From an uncultured Bacteroidales bacterium (GTDB taxonomy: Bacteria; Bacteroidota; Bacteroidia; Bacteroidales; P3), in contig CAMVMF010000007.1 in the NCBI GenBank assembly GCA_947168515.1, positions 22,504 to 86,503 of the forward strand: a stretch of DNA of 64,000 bases, given 5' to 3'. The position numbers and the translations under genes are program-made. Shown one piece after another: positions 43,110 through 53,210 of the stretch. The notes below the pieces were generated by a model. The model was not told the DNA's origin. It ran no database searches and saw only the letters and a list, made by a program, of their open reading frames with translations. Every line of letters starts with the position of its first letter. Positions within the stretch are counted from its first letter, which is position 1.

Positions 43110-45422
43110 ATGAAAAAAATCATATTCCTCCTCATGCTCTGCTGCTGTGCAGCGCTCCAAGCCCAGACCATCAAAGGCATCCTTACTGAAGAAGAAACAG
43201 GCGAAGCCATTCCTTTTGCCAATGTGGTTCTTGATGGAACCCGCTATGGCAATGCCACAGACATCAACGGATTCTATCTAATCAACAAAATGCCGGAAGG
43301 CACCTACACACTGCGTGTACGTTATGTTGGCTATCAAGAGTATACCGAAGAAATCACCATCAAGAAGGGCGAGACCATTACCCGTAACATTTCCCTCAAA
43401 GCCGAGGCCAAATTACTCAAGGCCGTCACCATCTCCGACAACCGCATGGAAGAGCGCAAGCTCCAGACACAGGTCTCTGTAGAGAAAATCACCGCCTCTC
43501 AAATTCAGCAGATGCCCTCTATCGGTGGCACCGCCGATTTGGCACAGTACCTACAAGTTCTTCCGGGAATCAACTCTACAGGCGATCAGGGTGGACAGCT
43601 CTATATCCGCGGTGGCTCCATGATTCAGAACCTCTGCCTTCTCGACGGCATGATTGTCTATAACCCATTCCACTCTATTGGTCTCTACTCCATATTCGAG
43701 ACCGATGTCATCCTTAATGCCGACATCTATAGTGGTGGTTTTGGTGCCGAATATGGTGGTCGGCTTTCCTCTGTGATGGACATCTCCACTCGCGATGGCA
43801 ACAAAAAACGCCATGCAGGCAAAATCGGTCTTAACACCTTTGGTGCAAACCTTCTCCTCGAAGGCCCTCTTAAAAAGGAGAAAGCCAATAGCTCTAGCAC
43901 CATCACCTATCTTCTCTCCGCCAAAAACTCATACCTCTCCAAGACTTCCAAAACACTTTATCCTTACATCGAAGGAGGTCTACCTTTCGACTTTCTAGAC
44001 CTTTATGGCAAACTCTCCGTCAATTCTGGCACTGGCAGCAAAATCAACTTCTTTGGCTTCCGTTTCGACGATATCGTCAATGGTTATCAGTCCCTCGCCA
44101 ACTACCACTGGCAAAACTACGGTGTCGGCACCAACTTCATGCTCGTGACCGGTTCCAGCTCCATTCTGGAAGGACATGTGGCATATTCCGACTACGGCAT
44201 CACCCTGTCCGACTCCTCAGCAGACGACAAATACAGCTCTATCAGTGGAGTCAACATGGGCCTTGACATAACCAATTTCATCGGTGCCAACCGCCTTCGC
44301 TACGGCTTTTCCATGGAGCTCTACTCTACGGACTACCAATTCACCAACAACTACGGCGTAACGGCCCGGCAGAACGAGAACACTAACAACCTTTCTGCCT
44401 ATATGACCTACAAAATTACCGCAGGCAAATGGCTCATCGACCCAGGCCTGCGCTATATGTACTATGCCTCTTTAAGCACGAGCAGTCTCGAACCACGAAT
44501 CTCCGCTAAATACAACGCCACTGACAAGTTCCGTCTAAAGATAGCTGCTGGTCTCTACAGCCAGTTATTCCTCGATGCCCGCTCCGACAACGACATTGTC
44601 AATCTTTTTAATGGTTTTCTCACTGGCTCCGGCAATCTGTACACTCCCCACACATTCCGTGGCAAGGAGATTACAAACACCATCCAACACTCTCAGCATT
44701 TCATCATGGGTGCCGAATACGACATATCTAACAACTTGAGTTTTAATGGAGAGGTCTACTTCAAGAATTTCAGCCAGCTGCTCAACTCCAACCGCAACAA
44801 GATGTTTGATGCTCACGATGCTGCCTACCAAACTGGAGGCCCCTATGAGAAACCCGAGTACTATCTCACCGACTACCTCATTGAAAGCGGAATGGCCTTC
44901 GGTACAGACTTTAGCCTCTGCTACGACATTGACTGGCTCTATGTTTGGGCAACCTATTCGCTAGGATGGGTCCTCCGTACCGACGAGGTTCAGACATACA
45001 CCCCACACTATGACCGCCGCCACACCATCAACCTACTCACCACCGTACGTCTTGGCGAGACTCACCAATGGGAAATCAGTGGACGCTGGAGCTATGGTAG
45101 CGGATTTCCCTTCACTCAAACGCAAGGCATGTATGAGAACGTAACCTTTGCAGATGGCATCCGTACCGACTACCCTATCGTCAACGGTGAATACGGTGTA
45201 GCCTATGGCGAACTCTATGGTGGACGTCTCCCCAACTACCACCGTTTCGACCTCAGTGCCAAACGGCGGTTCTCTATCGGCAAACGGTCAATCCTCGACA
45301 TCAACCTCAGCATTACTAACCTTTACAACCGCAACAACATCTTCTACTTCAACCGCCTCACCTACACACGGGTTGACCAGCTACCCCTACTTTGGTCCGC
45401 CGGTGCCACCTTCAACTTCTGA
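43110..45422 (+). CDS. TonB-dependent receptor with carboxypeptidase-regulatory-like domain
   Basis: A 770-residue outer-membrane receptor: signal peptide (IIFLLMLCCCAALQAQ), N-terminal CarboxypepD_reg-like domain (about 20-105; GILTEEETGEAIPFANVVL), plug domain (SIGGTADLAQYLQVLPGINS, then RGGSMIQNLCLLDGM) and a beta-barrel ending with WSAGATFNF. The aromatic C-terminus is typical for barrel insertion. It imports an unknown ligand. No SusD partner gene is adjacent. Confidence 0.9.
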   Translation: MKKIIFLLMLCCCAALQAQTIKGILTEEETGEAIPFANVVLDGTRYGNATDINGFYLINKMPEGTYTLRVRYVGYQEYTEEITIKKGETITRNISLKAEAKLLKAVTISDNRMEERKLQTQVSVEKITASQIQQMPSIGGTADLAQYLQVLPGINSTGDQGGQLYIRGGSMIQNLCLLDGMIVYNPFHSIGLYSIFETDVILNADIYSGGFGAEYGGRLSSVMDISTRDGNKKRHAGKIGLNTFGANLLLEGPLKKEKANSSSTITYLLSAKNSYLSKTSKTLYPYIEGGLPFDFLDLYGKLSVNSGTGSKINFFGFRFDDIVNGYQSLANYHWQNYGVGTNFMLVTGSSSILEGHVAYSDYGITLSDSSADDKYSSISGVNMGLDITNFIGANRLRYGFSMELYSTDYQFTNNYGVTARQNENTNNLSAYMTYKITAGKWLIDPGLRYMYYASLSTSSLEPRISAKYNATDKFRLKIAAGLYSQLFLDARSDNDIVNLFNGFLTGSGNLYTPHTFRGKEITNTIQHSQHFIMGAEYDISNNLSFNGEVYFKNFSQLLNSNRNKMFDAHDAAYQTGGPYEKPEYYLTDYLIESGMAFGTDFSLCYDIDWLYVWATYSLGWVLRTDEVQTYTPHYDRRHTINLLTTVRLGETHQWEISGRWSYGSGFPFTQTQGMYENVTFADGIRTDYPIVNGEYGVAYGELYGGRLPNYHRFDLSAKRRFSIGKRSILDINLSITNLYNRNNIFYFNRLTYTRVDQLPLLWSAGATFNF

Positions 45423-45424
45423 GT

Positions 45425-46132
45425 TCAACAGCCTATCTCCTCCCACCGAATCGGTTCTTTCCCTTCTTTCATGAGAATGGCATTGCACTGCGAGAAATGA
45501 CGACAGCCAAAGAACCCCCTGTAGGCCGACAGAGGAGACGGATGGGGAGCTGTCAACACATAGTGCTTGGACCTATCGATATACTGAGCCTTATTGATGG
45601 CGAAACTACCCCACAGAAGAAATACTATCCCTTGACGGTATTGATTTAGGGCTTGAATAGCAGCATCCGTAAACTGTTCCCACCCATGATGCTGATGGGA
45701 GCCAGCCTGATGGGCACGCACCGTCAACGTGGCGTTGAGCAACAGCACCCCTTGGTCAGCCCAATGGGAGAGGTCGCCACAAGTCAGCGGAATTTGGGTA
45801 CCCAGGTCCGAATTTATCTCCTTGATGATATTTACTAACGACGGAGGCACCGGCACGCCCTGCTGCACCGAAAAACAGAGACCATGGGCCTGTCCAGGCT
45901 CATGGTAAGGGTCCTGCCCTAATATCACCACTTTCACCTTATCGAATGGGGTGTGGTCAAAAGCAGCAAAAATATCACTTCCCTTGGGATAACACACATA
46001 TTGTTGCCTTTCGGCAATAAGAAATTCCTTCAACTGCGCAAAATATGGTGCTTCAAATTGCGGCCGTAACACCTCCAGCCACGATGCCTCAATCCGCGGA
46101 TTTACATTAGTCATCTTTTCTTTTTTTGTCAA
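45425..46132 (-). CDS. ung: uracil-DNA glycosylase
   Basis: A 235-residue family 1 UDG with the catalytic GQDPYHEPGQAHGL, the VLLNATLTV region and the DNA-intercalating HPSPLSAYRGFFG. It removes uracil from DNA. The start may be at 46132 or at ATG 46114 (MTNVNPRIEASW). Its stop lies 2 bases from that of the convergent TonB receptor gene. Confidence 0.95.
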   Translation of the reverse strand: MTKKEKMTNVNPRIEASWLEVLRPQFEAPYFAQLKEFLIAERQQYVCYPKGSDIFAAFDHTPFDKVKVVILGQDPYHEPGQAHGLCFSVQQGVPVPPSLVNIIKEINSDLGTQIPLTCGDLSHWADQGVLLLNATLTVRAHQAGSHQHHGWEQFTDAAIQALNQYRQGIVFLLWGSFAINKAQYIDRSKHYVLTAPHPSPLSAYRGFFGCRHFSQCNAILMKEGKEPIRWEEIGC

Positions 46133-46209
46133 TTATTTATGTATACGCGTATCTCATCTATATCGCGCAACCTCCACCTCTCACCCACTCCATCTGCAAA
46201 CACATGAAA

Positions 46210-46845
46210 CTACTGGAGAAAACCATTATACATCTTCTCTTCTCCCACAGATGTAATGTCGCCGTGGCCCGGCAACACCTCATACAGGTCGTCTAGCGAT
46301 AGAATTTGAGTACGAATACTTTTTATCAGCTGGTCATAATTGCCTCCTGGCAGGTCTGTACGACCGATGCTCCCGCGGAAAAGAGCATCACCTGTAAAGA
46401 CCATCTTGTCTTCATGCAGTACGAAAGCCATACTGCCGGGGCAATGGCCTGGCACATATCGGCATTCAAATGGTCCCACTATGTCTCCATCCTTGATAAA
46501 CACGGTGTTGAGGTCATTCATATTGGGCACGTTGTCAAAACGCATAACCGACCCATATACCTCTGCTTGCCCAAGCAGTTTCATTCCGTCGGCATGCATC
46601 GTCACGGGCAAGTGGTAGTGTTCGCACACCTGCCGTAGACCTGCGATATGGTCGATATGGGCATGGGTAAGCAATATATATTTCAGTGTCAACCCATTCT
46701 TGTCGACAAAGTGAAACAACTCATCCACTTCAAATTGCCCATAGGCGCCCGGATCTATCACAGAGGCCTCCTTGCTGTCCTCATCCCACACAACAAAACA
46801 ATTCTCCATAAAATGGCTGAACACAAATTGCTTGACTTTCATCAT
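46210..46845 (-). CDS. MBL-fold hydrolase, glyoxalase II-like
   Basis: A 211-residue protein with the full glyoxalase II-type metal motif set: LLTHAHIDHIAG, VPGHCPGSMAF, FTGDALFRGSIGRTD and LPGHGD. Members hydrolyse thioesters or act on related small molecules. It lacks the C-terminal substrate domain of true GloB, so the substrate is uncertain. Confidence 0.85.
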   Translation of the reverse strand: MMKVKQFVFSHFMENCFVVWDEDSKEASVIDPGAYGQFEVDELFHFVDKNGLTLKYILLTHAHIDHIAGLRQVCEHYHLPVTMHADGMKLLGQAEVYGSVMRFDNVPNMNDLNTVFIKDGDIVGPFECRYVPGHCPGSMAFVLHEDKMVFTGDALFRGSIGRTDLPGGNYDQLIKSIRTQILSLDDLYEVLPGHGDITSVGEEKMYNGFLQ

Positions 46846-46960
46846 GTCCTAAGTTATTTGAGCAAGGGATCTTCCATAAATCATTCTGATACTAATAACT
46901 CTATGCAGCTGCCAGACGTTATGCAGTAATCAGATACTAGGAAATCAATATTACTGATGG

Positions 46961-47125
46961 CTAAGCGTCTGTAATGACGTTTTTACGGAGTTCCCTTTAG
47001 AAACTGTTTTCGATCTTATTGATGAGCTTTATTAGACCTTAATGGGCAATCTTTTGTTGGCACTGCAGCTCAATGGGGGTCCCTTGTAGCCGGGCGTCAG
47101 TCAAAGAACAGCGGCAATATGGCAT
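46961..47125 (-). pseudogene. possible degraded small gene
   Basis: From ATG 47125 the frame reads MPYCRCSLTDARLQGTPIEL, then is broken by TAA at 47039-47041 and 46997-46999. Between and after the stops it reads GLIKLINKIENSF and RELRKNVITDA, ending in TAG. The helical, charged character across the stops looks more protein-like than random sequence. No family was recognised. Confidence 0.3.
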
Positions 47126-47187
47126 AATAGAACCATCATATAATATCAATCCAATTCCCCTAATTCAATTTATACTAACAAGTGATT

Positions 47188-47222
47188 CAGATAGCAGAGC
47201 CCTATGCGACCTCTGCTATCTG
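47188..47222 (-). terminator. hairpin after lysS
   Basis: Perfect 12-base arms CAGATAGCAGAG/CTCTGCTATCTG with an 11-base loop, 18 bases after the lysS stop. No T-run follows on the minus strand. Confidence 0.55.
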
Positions 47223-47239
47223 ACCACATGATTTATTGT

Positions 47240-48961
47240 CTATTCAACGCCAATCCACTGGTCGACATCCTCCTTCTTTACCGGGGGCATCTCCAGTTTG
47301 TTTTTCTTACGAAGGCCGTTGAGGTCGTTGTAGAGTTTGTTGGGATTGGCTTCCTTCAGCTGTGCAAGAGTGTTGACACCAGCCTTGCGCAACACCGGCA
47401 CCCATTCGGCAGGCACTCCGTGGTTTACAAAATCCTCATCGGTGGTCATAGGTGCCTTCTTCTCGGGTTTCATCTGAGGGAAGAGCAGCACATCCTGAAT
47501 GCTCTGTTCGTCAGTCATCATCATCACGAGGCGGTCGATACCCATGCCCATACCGGAGGTGGGAGGCATTCCAAATTCCAAAGCACGCACAAAGTCCATG
47601 TCAATAAACATAGCCTCATCGTCGCCCTTCTCGCTCAATCGCAGCTGCTCTTGGAAACGGCCTAGCTGGTCGATGGGGTCGTTCAGTTCGCTATAGGCAT
47701 TGGCCAGTTCCTTGCCATTCACGAAAAGTTCGAAACGTTCGGTCAGGTTAGGATTCTCACGATGGCGTTTGCAAAGAGGCGACATTTCGATGGGATAGTC
47801 GGTTACAAAGGTAGGCTGAATCAGATTGGGTTCGCACTTCTCTCCGAAAATGGCATCAATCAATTTGCCCTTGCCCATGGTCTCGTCAACCTCGATATTC
47901 AGGGCCTGACAAGTGTCGCGCAGCTGCTGTTCGTCCATGGGCAGCACATCGTATCCCGTGGCCTCCTTAATGAGTTCGCACATTGGGGCACGGCGGAAAG
48001 GTCCGCCAAAGTCAATCTCATTGCCCCACACCTTCACCTTGGTAGTGCCGTGAAGGGTCTTGGCAATACGCGCTAGCATATTCTCCACAAAGGTCATCAT
48101 CCAGTTGTAGTCCTTGTATGCCACATAAATCTCCATACAGGTAAACTCAGGATTGTGGGTGCGGTCCATACCCTCGTTGCGGAAATCGCGTGCAAACTCA
48201 TACACACCGGCATAACCGCCAACAATCAGACGTTTCAAATACAGCTCGTTGGCAATACGCAAATAGAGGTCGATGTCCAATGCGTTATGATGGGTGATGA
48301 ATGGACGAGCGGCAGCACCTCCAGGAATTGACTGCAATATAGGGGTTTCCACTTCAAGATATCCTTGTTCATTGAAGTAGTCGCGCATGGTGTTCACAAT
48401 CTTGGCCCGTTTGATGAAGGTCTCGCGCACATGGGGGTTCACAATCAAATCCACATAGCGCATGCGGTAGCGCTGCTCCGGGTCGCTAAAGGCATCATAC
48501 ACCTTGCCGTCCTTCTCCTTCACGATGGGCAATGGACGGAGACTCTTGCTCAGCACCGTTAGACTCTTCACATGGATGGAAGTTTCACCCATCTGAGTAA
48601 CAAAGACATAACCCGTCACGCCTATAATGTCGCCAATATCAAGCAACCGTTTGAAGACCGTGTTATACATCGTCTTATCCTCGCCGGGACAAATCTCGTC
48701 GCGTTTTATGTAAAGCTGGATGCGACCAAAAGCATCCTGCAGCTCCACAAAGGAGGCCGCTCCCATAATACGACGGCTCATGATACGGCCGGCGATACTA
48801 ATATTCTGGTAAAGCGTATTGTCTTTGGGGAAATTCTCCAATATTTCATCAGACTTAGCATTCACCTCATATAGTGCAGCCGGATAAGGATTGATACCCA
48901 GTTTTTTCAATTCGTTCAACGAATTTCTACGGATTTGTTCTTGTTCGGTCAATTCGGCCAT
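47240..48961 (-). CDS. lysS: lysine-tRNA ligase (class II) with C-terminal extension
   Basis: A 573-residue class II synthetase: N-terminal OB fold ([23 protein letters not shown]), then motif 2 ([19 protein letters not shown]) and motif 3 ([10 protein letters not shown]). The C-terminal 70 residues ([20 protein letters not shown]) form an extra helix-hairpin-like module known from Bacteroidota LysS; it makes the protein longer than the roughly 505 residues of E. coli LysS. A minus-strand TATTTTTG box lies at 49021-49028. Confidence 0.95.
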   Translation of the reverse strand: MAELTEQEQIRRNSLNELKKLGINPYPAALYEVNAKSDEILENFPKDNTLYQNISIAGRIMSRRIMGAASFVELQDAFGRIQLYIKRDEICPGEDKTMYNTVFKRLLDIGDIIGVTGYVFVTQMGETSIHVKSLTVLSKSLRPLPIVKEKDGKVYDAFSDPEQRYRMRYVDLIVNPHVRETFIKRAKIVNTMRDYFNEQGYLEVETPILQSIPGGAAARPFITHHNALDIDLYLRIANELYLKRLIVGGYAGVYEFARDFRNEGMDRTHNPEFTCMEIYVAYKDYNWMMTFVENMLARIAKTLHGTTKVKVWGNEIDFGGPFRRAPMCELIKEATGYDVLPMDEQQLRDTCQALNIEVDETMGKGKLIDAIFGEKCEPNLIQPTFVTDYPIEMSPLCKRHRENPNLTERFELFVNGKELANAYSELNDPIDQLGRFQEQLRLSEKGDDEAMFIDMDFVRALEFGMPPTSGMGMGIDRLVMMMTDEQSIQDVLLFPQMKPEKKAPMTTDEDFVNHGVPAEWVPVLRKAGVNTLAQLKEANPNKLYNDLNGLRKKNKLEMPPVKKEDVDQWIGVE

Positions 48962-49318
48962 ATTGCAATATACTATTTATAAATTAATTACTATTAAAAT
49001 CTATCCAACATATAGATTAGCAAAAATACAAAAAATCACGGACATATTAAAAAAAAGGTGCATCGGGCATTTTTTCGAATATGATACAACAAAAAAGTCA
49101 ACATCCCGTACCATGCAGTTAGCAAATACATAGTACGGGATGTTGACGCTAGTCTTATGCATCACCTTTAGGTATCAAGGAGCATAGCTGTACCCTGATA
49201 CTCTGTGGTGACAAAGCAAACGTAGTCGATATTGCTTATATGGCCGACATGACCATCCATAGCCATAAACGTCAGCCTACTACTCTTACTACTTCTCCAA
49301 CTAGAAGGTTCAATTATC
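48962..49318. other. intergenic region with lysS promoter and a strong terminator
   Basis: It holds the lysS -7 box at 49021-49028 and the terminator at 49097-49147. A 32-codon minus-strand frame between 49170 and 49270 (MAMDGHVGHISNIDYVCFVT) is visible, but I cannot support it as a gene. Confidence 0.5.
49097..49147 (-). terminator. rho-independent terminator of the carboxyethyl-ornithine-synthase-like gene
   Basis: Perfect 15-base arms (49097-49111 and 49133-49147) with a 21-base loop, followed on the minus strand by TTTTTTG. It lies 170 bases after the gene end. Confidence 0.85.
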
Positions 49319-50254
49319 TTAATCGAACAAATCGTAAAAACGCTTCACATCCTTCTTGTAGACCCACTCGGAGAAAGATTTGCTTATTTCGTAACTCGTC
49401 TTCCTGTATAACATCGATGGAGCGTTGTTCACTTCATAAAAGTACAGGCCATCCTCCTCATACAAAGGATTGGCAATGGTCATATACCGGGTTCCCTCTA
49501 TGGCATTGCCTGCATCGGCCGCAGAATCGATGATAAGGCACCCTCTTTTCACCTGTTTCAGCTGCTCCTTCGTGATGATGTGCTTGACGGTCCCATCCAC
49601 CTCAATACCATTGATGATGATGTCGTATTCTCCTATGGTTTCGTAAAATTCCGACATGGTTTTACGATAAAACATCCGCAAATCCACATTGAATTTCGAA
49701 ATAAAGCTGTAGGCTCCTTGGGATACACTACCACTAGCCAGCACAGCCACCTTGGTGTTGGAATCGGGATAGAAACCAGCACTCAGCAGAGCATGCATCA
49801 CACTGCAAACTCCTGCATAATAGCTGTTTTTCCAAACGAAGTTTTTCTTGATAAAAGTAATGGGTATATGCTTCTCGCCGAGGTTAGCCGTTGGATAGAT
49901 ATTATCCAAATCGATAATTTTCAAGCGTTTCTTGCACGCTACATTCTGATAAAACGCGGTACCAGAACCTGTGGGATGCGTCCATCCGATAATCATCTGA
50001 CCTTCGCGCAGCAGATGATAGTCCTCTGGCGACAGCAATTTCAAACAGAAAATCGTATCGCAGCTGTTGAAAATATTCTCCCTCGTATCAATCTGGCAAC
50101 CTTTTGCCTGATATTCGGCATCAGCGATACCCAAATTAGCACCAAAACCAGTCTCAATAATGAGTTGGTTCTCATAGTCGTCTGTGATATGTTCGGGCAG
50201 CAAAGCCACTCTTTTCTCTCCCGGATATGTCGGTATAACAAAACCTACTCTCAT
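49319..50254 (-). CDS. alanine dehydrogenase/PNT-family protein, likely N5-(carboxyethyl)ornithine synthase-like
   Basis: A 311-residue protein with the AlaDH/PNT N-terminal start (MRVGFVIPTYPGEKRVALLP), GFGANLGIADAEYQ and a short Rossmann segment (VAVLASGSVSQGAYSFIS). Its length is about 60 residues less than alanine dehydrogenase and fits the N5-(carboxyethyl)ornithine synthase group, which joins pyruvate to the ornithine side chain with NADPH. The Rossmann Gly motif is weak (ASGSVSQG). The reaction is an inference from length and N-terminus; alanine dehydrogenase activity is less likely. Confidence 0.65.
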   Translation of the reverse strand: MRVGFVIPTYPGEKRVALLPEHITDDYENQLIIETGFGANLGIADAEYQAKGCQIDTRENIFNSCDTIFCLKLLSPEDYHLLREGQMIIGWTHPTGSGTAFYQNVACKKRLKIIDLDNIYPTANLGEKHIPITFIKKNFVWKNSYYAGVCSVMHALLSAGFYPDSNTKVAVLASGSVSQGAYSFISKFNVDLRMFYRKTMSEFYETIGEYDIIINGIEVDGTVKHIITKEQLKQVKRGCLIIDSAADAGNAIEGTRYMTIANPLYEEDGLYFYEVNNAPSMLYRKTSYEISKSFSEWVYKKDVKRFYDLFD

Positions 50255-50609
50255 AACATTGTTTTTTCATTAATCGTTTCCTGGCCACAACAGAGATTGG
50301 ACTCTTTGGATTTACCTCTCTGCACTCGACCAAAGGAAACGCCTGTAAACTTTTTTTATTAACTATTCATTCCTATCGTCTCACCCTCACTTCCTAACAC
50401 AAACCTAGTACATCACTCACCCACTCTTCTCAATCTCACCATCCAACATACTAGAATAGCACAATAACGCATCTAAGGAAATATTATTGTGTCTTGCCAA
50501 ACTCGTTTTTTTAATGTGTAGATTCAACAGCCAAATGAAGCGGGCTTCAGCAAAACCACTTACCTGACTTGTCAACTCTACTTTTTCACAATTCTGGCGA
50601 AACCCCTAA
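50255..50609. other. intergenic region
   Basis: About 355 bases; the only feature seen is a possible minus-strand -7 box TAGGTTTG at 50400-50407 for the gene at 49319-50254. Confidence 0.45.
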
Positions 50610-52601
50610 CTATTTCCTGTCAAGCACCTCATATTTGGAGCTCGGACTTTTATACTCCGGCACTATTTCTTTCATAATGCGCACAATGCCCATATCATCG
50701 AAACTATAAGAAGCCTCCATGAGGCGTTCCTCATTCTTCAACGCCGTTTGATACTCATACTCCCGCACACTAGCCACCATGATCTTGGGATGGTTGGTGG
50801 GCTTGGTCTGCTCGGCATCGTTGAGCACTTCTTCGTATAACTTCTCGCCGTCGCGCAGACCTGTAAACTCAATTCTCACTCCCTTGGCACCCGACAGTCT
50901 GATCATACGCTCTGCCAAGTCTACTATCTTTACGGGCTTGCCCATGTCGAAGACAAATATTTCTCCACCCTTGCCCATTGTGCCGGCTTCCAAAACCAAC
51001 TTGCAAGCCTCCGGAATCAACATAAAGTAACGGATAATGTCAGGGTGTGTCACGGTAATAGGTCCACCGTTTTTGATTTGCTCTCTAAAGATGGGTATTA
51101 CGGAACCGTTGCTGCCCAGCACATTGCCAAAGCGGGTTGTAACAAACTGCGTTATGGGCAAAGATCCGTCATACTGAAGCAACGGTGTTGTTTCTGGGGC
51201 AGGATGCTGCAGACCACTAGCACTTCTTATTTTCTCTATTTCGCGGTTCAGCGACTGACAATAGATTTCGCAAATACGTTTAGAGCATCCCATAACGTTG
51301 GTAGGATTGACCGCCTTGTCGGTGGAAATCATCACAAATTTCTTAGCACCGTATTTGACAGCCAAGTCGGCAATTACGCGGGTGCCATAAACATTATTTT
51401 GCACGGCAATTGCAGGGTTGTCCTCCATCATGGGCACATGCTTGTATGCGGCAGCATGGAACACGTATTCAGGCTTATAATAAGAGAAAATACGCTCCAT
51501 GTGCTCTGCATTGGTGATAGACGTCACTATGGTCTGGCAAGGAATGTAAGCATACTTTTTCTTCATCATCAGGCGCACATCGTGCATAGGCGTTTCCGCC
51601 TGGTCTATCAGCACTAACTGCGAGGGTTGATAGGGGGCTATCTGACGTACTATTTCACTTCCAATAGAACCCGCTGCACCTGTTATCAGTATGCACTTAT
51701 CCTTTAGCATGCTGCCTATGGCATCCATATCCACTTCGATTTTGTCGCGCGGCAGCAAATCTTCGATACGCACCTCTCGCAACTGCTCTCGTTTGAGCTC
51801 GTCCTTGCCGTTCCAGTCTTCGATCCTTGGAAACATCATAATCTTGATGCCCTCAGTAATCAGCTGGTCTACCAAATTTGTCCTAGCACGGAACTGCTCC
51901 TCTAGCCGCGGCGATACGATTAAGACGTTGGCATGGGCATCCTTGATATGTTTCAACAGGTTGGGGCCATCCCTACGTACCTGCACGCCCATTAGCCATT
52001 TGGTTTGTAGGTCTCCTTCGGGGCTGACGAAGCCCACTACCTTAAAGCGTTGAGGAACCTCGTTCTGCAGTGTTTTAGCCACCGCCACACCGGTGTCTTT
52101 CACTCCATAGACAAACACGCGCCGTGCCTTTTCGTCACGAATAAAACCATCGTATAGAAATTTGACCAACACCCGCTCAATCCACATGAGCACGGTGGCC
52201 ACAAAAAACATTTCCAAGCACCCCAAACCACTCGGAAGAACCACATAGTTCCAATCCAATAGCGAAAAACCGATGCCGACCAGATATGTCGTAATTGTAC
52301 CGCCTACATTGGCCACAGCCACTTGGATCAAATCCATCATCGACGAGTATCGGATGACACCACTATAGGTGTGGAACAGCCGGAAAAAGACGATAAAAAT
52401 GATTTCTGAAACAATGATTCCCCTCGTCTGCTGCCAAAAATGCGAGGTGAAGCCACTTCCGCCCCATTGCATATAGAACGCCGCATAGCCGGCCACAGCA
52501 ACAATTATGCAGTCTATAAGCAAAATAATCCAATAGGGCAATGCACCTTTTGAGAAATACCACGAGGTTATCCTATTTAAATATCTACGCATAATTATCA
52601 A
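50610..52601 (-). CDS. FlaA1/CapD-type nucleoside-diphosphate-sugar dehydratase/epimerase
   Basis: A 663-residue membrane-anchored enzyme: four N-terminal helices (about residues 20-150), a CoA-binding-like domain (VFVYGVKDTGVAVAKTL) and a C-terminal SDR catalytic domain with ITGAAGSIGSEIV, STDKAVNPTNVMGCSKR (a Met-x-x-x-Lys variant as in WbpM/FlaA1) and TRFGNVLGSNGSV. These enzymes are UDP-sugar 4,6-dehydratases that start synthesis of modified sugars for capsule or O-antigen. The gene lies next to a decayed sugar-nucleotide region. Confidence 0.9.
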   Translation of the reverse strand: MIIMRRYLNRITSWYFSKGALPYWIILLIDCIIVAVAGYAAFYMQWGGSGFTSHFWQQTRGIIVSEIIFIVFFRLFHTYSGVIRYSSMMDLIQVAVANVGGTITTYLVGIGFSLLDWNYVVLPSGLGCLEMFFVATVLMWIERVLVKFLYDGFIRDEKARRVFVYGVKDTGVAVAKTLQNEVPQRFKVVGFVSPEGDLQTKWLMGVQVRRDGPNLLKHIKDAHANVLIVSPRLEEQFRARTNLVDQLITEGIKIMMFPRIEDWNGKDELKREQLREVRIEDLLPRDKIEVDMDAIGSMLKDKCILITGAAGSIGSEIVRQIAPYQPSQLVLIDQAETPMHDVRLMMKKKYAYIPCQTIVTSITNAEHMERIFSYYKPEYVFHAAAYKHVPMMEDNPAIAVQNNVYGTRVIADLAVKYGAKKFVMISTDKAVNPTNVMGCSKRICEIYCQSLNREIEKIRSASGLQHPAPETTPLLQYDGSLPITQFVTTRFGNVLGSNGSVIPIFREQIKNGGPITVTHPDIIRYFMLIPEACKLVLEAGTMGKGGEIFVFDMGKPVKIVDLAERMIRLSGAKGVRIEFTGLRDGEKLYEEVLNDAEQTKPTNHPKIMVASVREYEYQTALKNEERLMEASYSFDDMGIVRIMKEIVPEYKSPSSKYEVLDRK

Positions 52602-52735
52602 TTCTTAAATGTGTTATGGTAATAATATTGTAATCTTTCTTACGGTCAATTCAAAAGCATCTGCCCGTTCTGAGCAAATGGCAAGCATCATTTTTCTCTT
52701 CAAAAATGTTTTTATGATTGTCTACCTACTATGGT

Positions 52736-53210
52736 CTATAGGAAATCGCTAAAGTGGGCTTCGAGGAAGGCTAAGTCTTTGGGATAGGTAACTTTGTAGA
52801 GATTTTCACCACCGTCGAGGAATGTAGGGGCGATACCGTATTCTTCGAAAAGGACACGGGTTTCGTCAGTCATGTCGGTGTATTTGCCTGTAGCGTAAGC
52901 ACTCTTTAAGAGACTGTAGTTGAATGCCTGGGGAGTCTGTAGGCGCAGGCAATCGCTGCGGGTCAAAATGGCGTTTAGTGTTCTCCAAATCCATCTCTTT
53001 GACAGACTTGGGGACAACATAACCCGCATTGTTGACCAGTATGTCGGGCGTGAACTTACGCATGGCCGTGTCGATGCTATGCCAGTCGGTAACATCCAGT
53101 TCGGTCCGCGTCGCAGCCCATACTTCGTACCCCTCTGCCAAGAGGAGCCCCTTGAGGGCCTGGGCAATGCCCCCATTGCCACCAGTTATAAGTACTTTCA
53201 TGAAATTCAA
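52736..53210 (-). pseudogene. chimeric remnant: SDR N-terminus joined to cytidylyltransferase C-terminus
   Basis: The 5' part (53210 to about 52980) encodes the start of a short-chain dehydrogenase: KVLITGGNGGIAQALKGLL, ELDVTDWHS and DILVNNAGY. At about 52965-52985 the homology jumps to another frame that encodes the end of an IspD/TarI-type cytidylyltransferase: CLRLQTPQAFNYSLLKSAY, then TRVLFEEYGIAP, GGENLYKVTYPKDLAF and a stop at 52736. The SDR frame itself ends at 52866. A deletion that fused two adjacent genes (SDR then cytidylyltransferase) explains this. Neither product is complete. A promoter box remains upstream at 53377-53384. Confidence 0.75.

Larger units (their letters stand above)
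46846..47239. other. intergenic region with hairpin and degraded frame
   Basis: About 390 bases between two leftward genes. It holds a perfect 12-bp hairpin at 47188-47222 and, on the minus strand, a 55-codon frame with two internal TAA codons (46961-47125). Confidence 0.5.
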
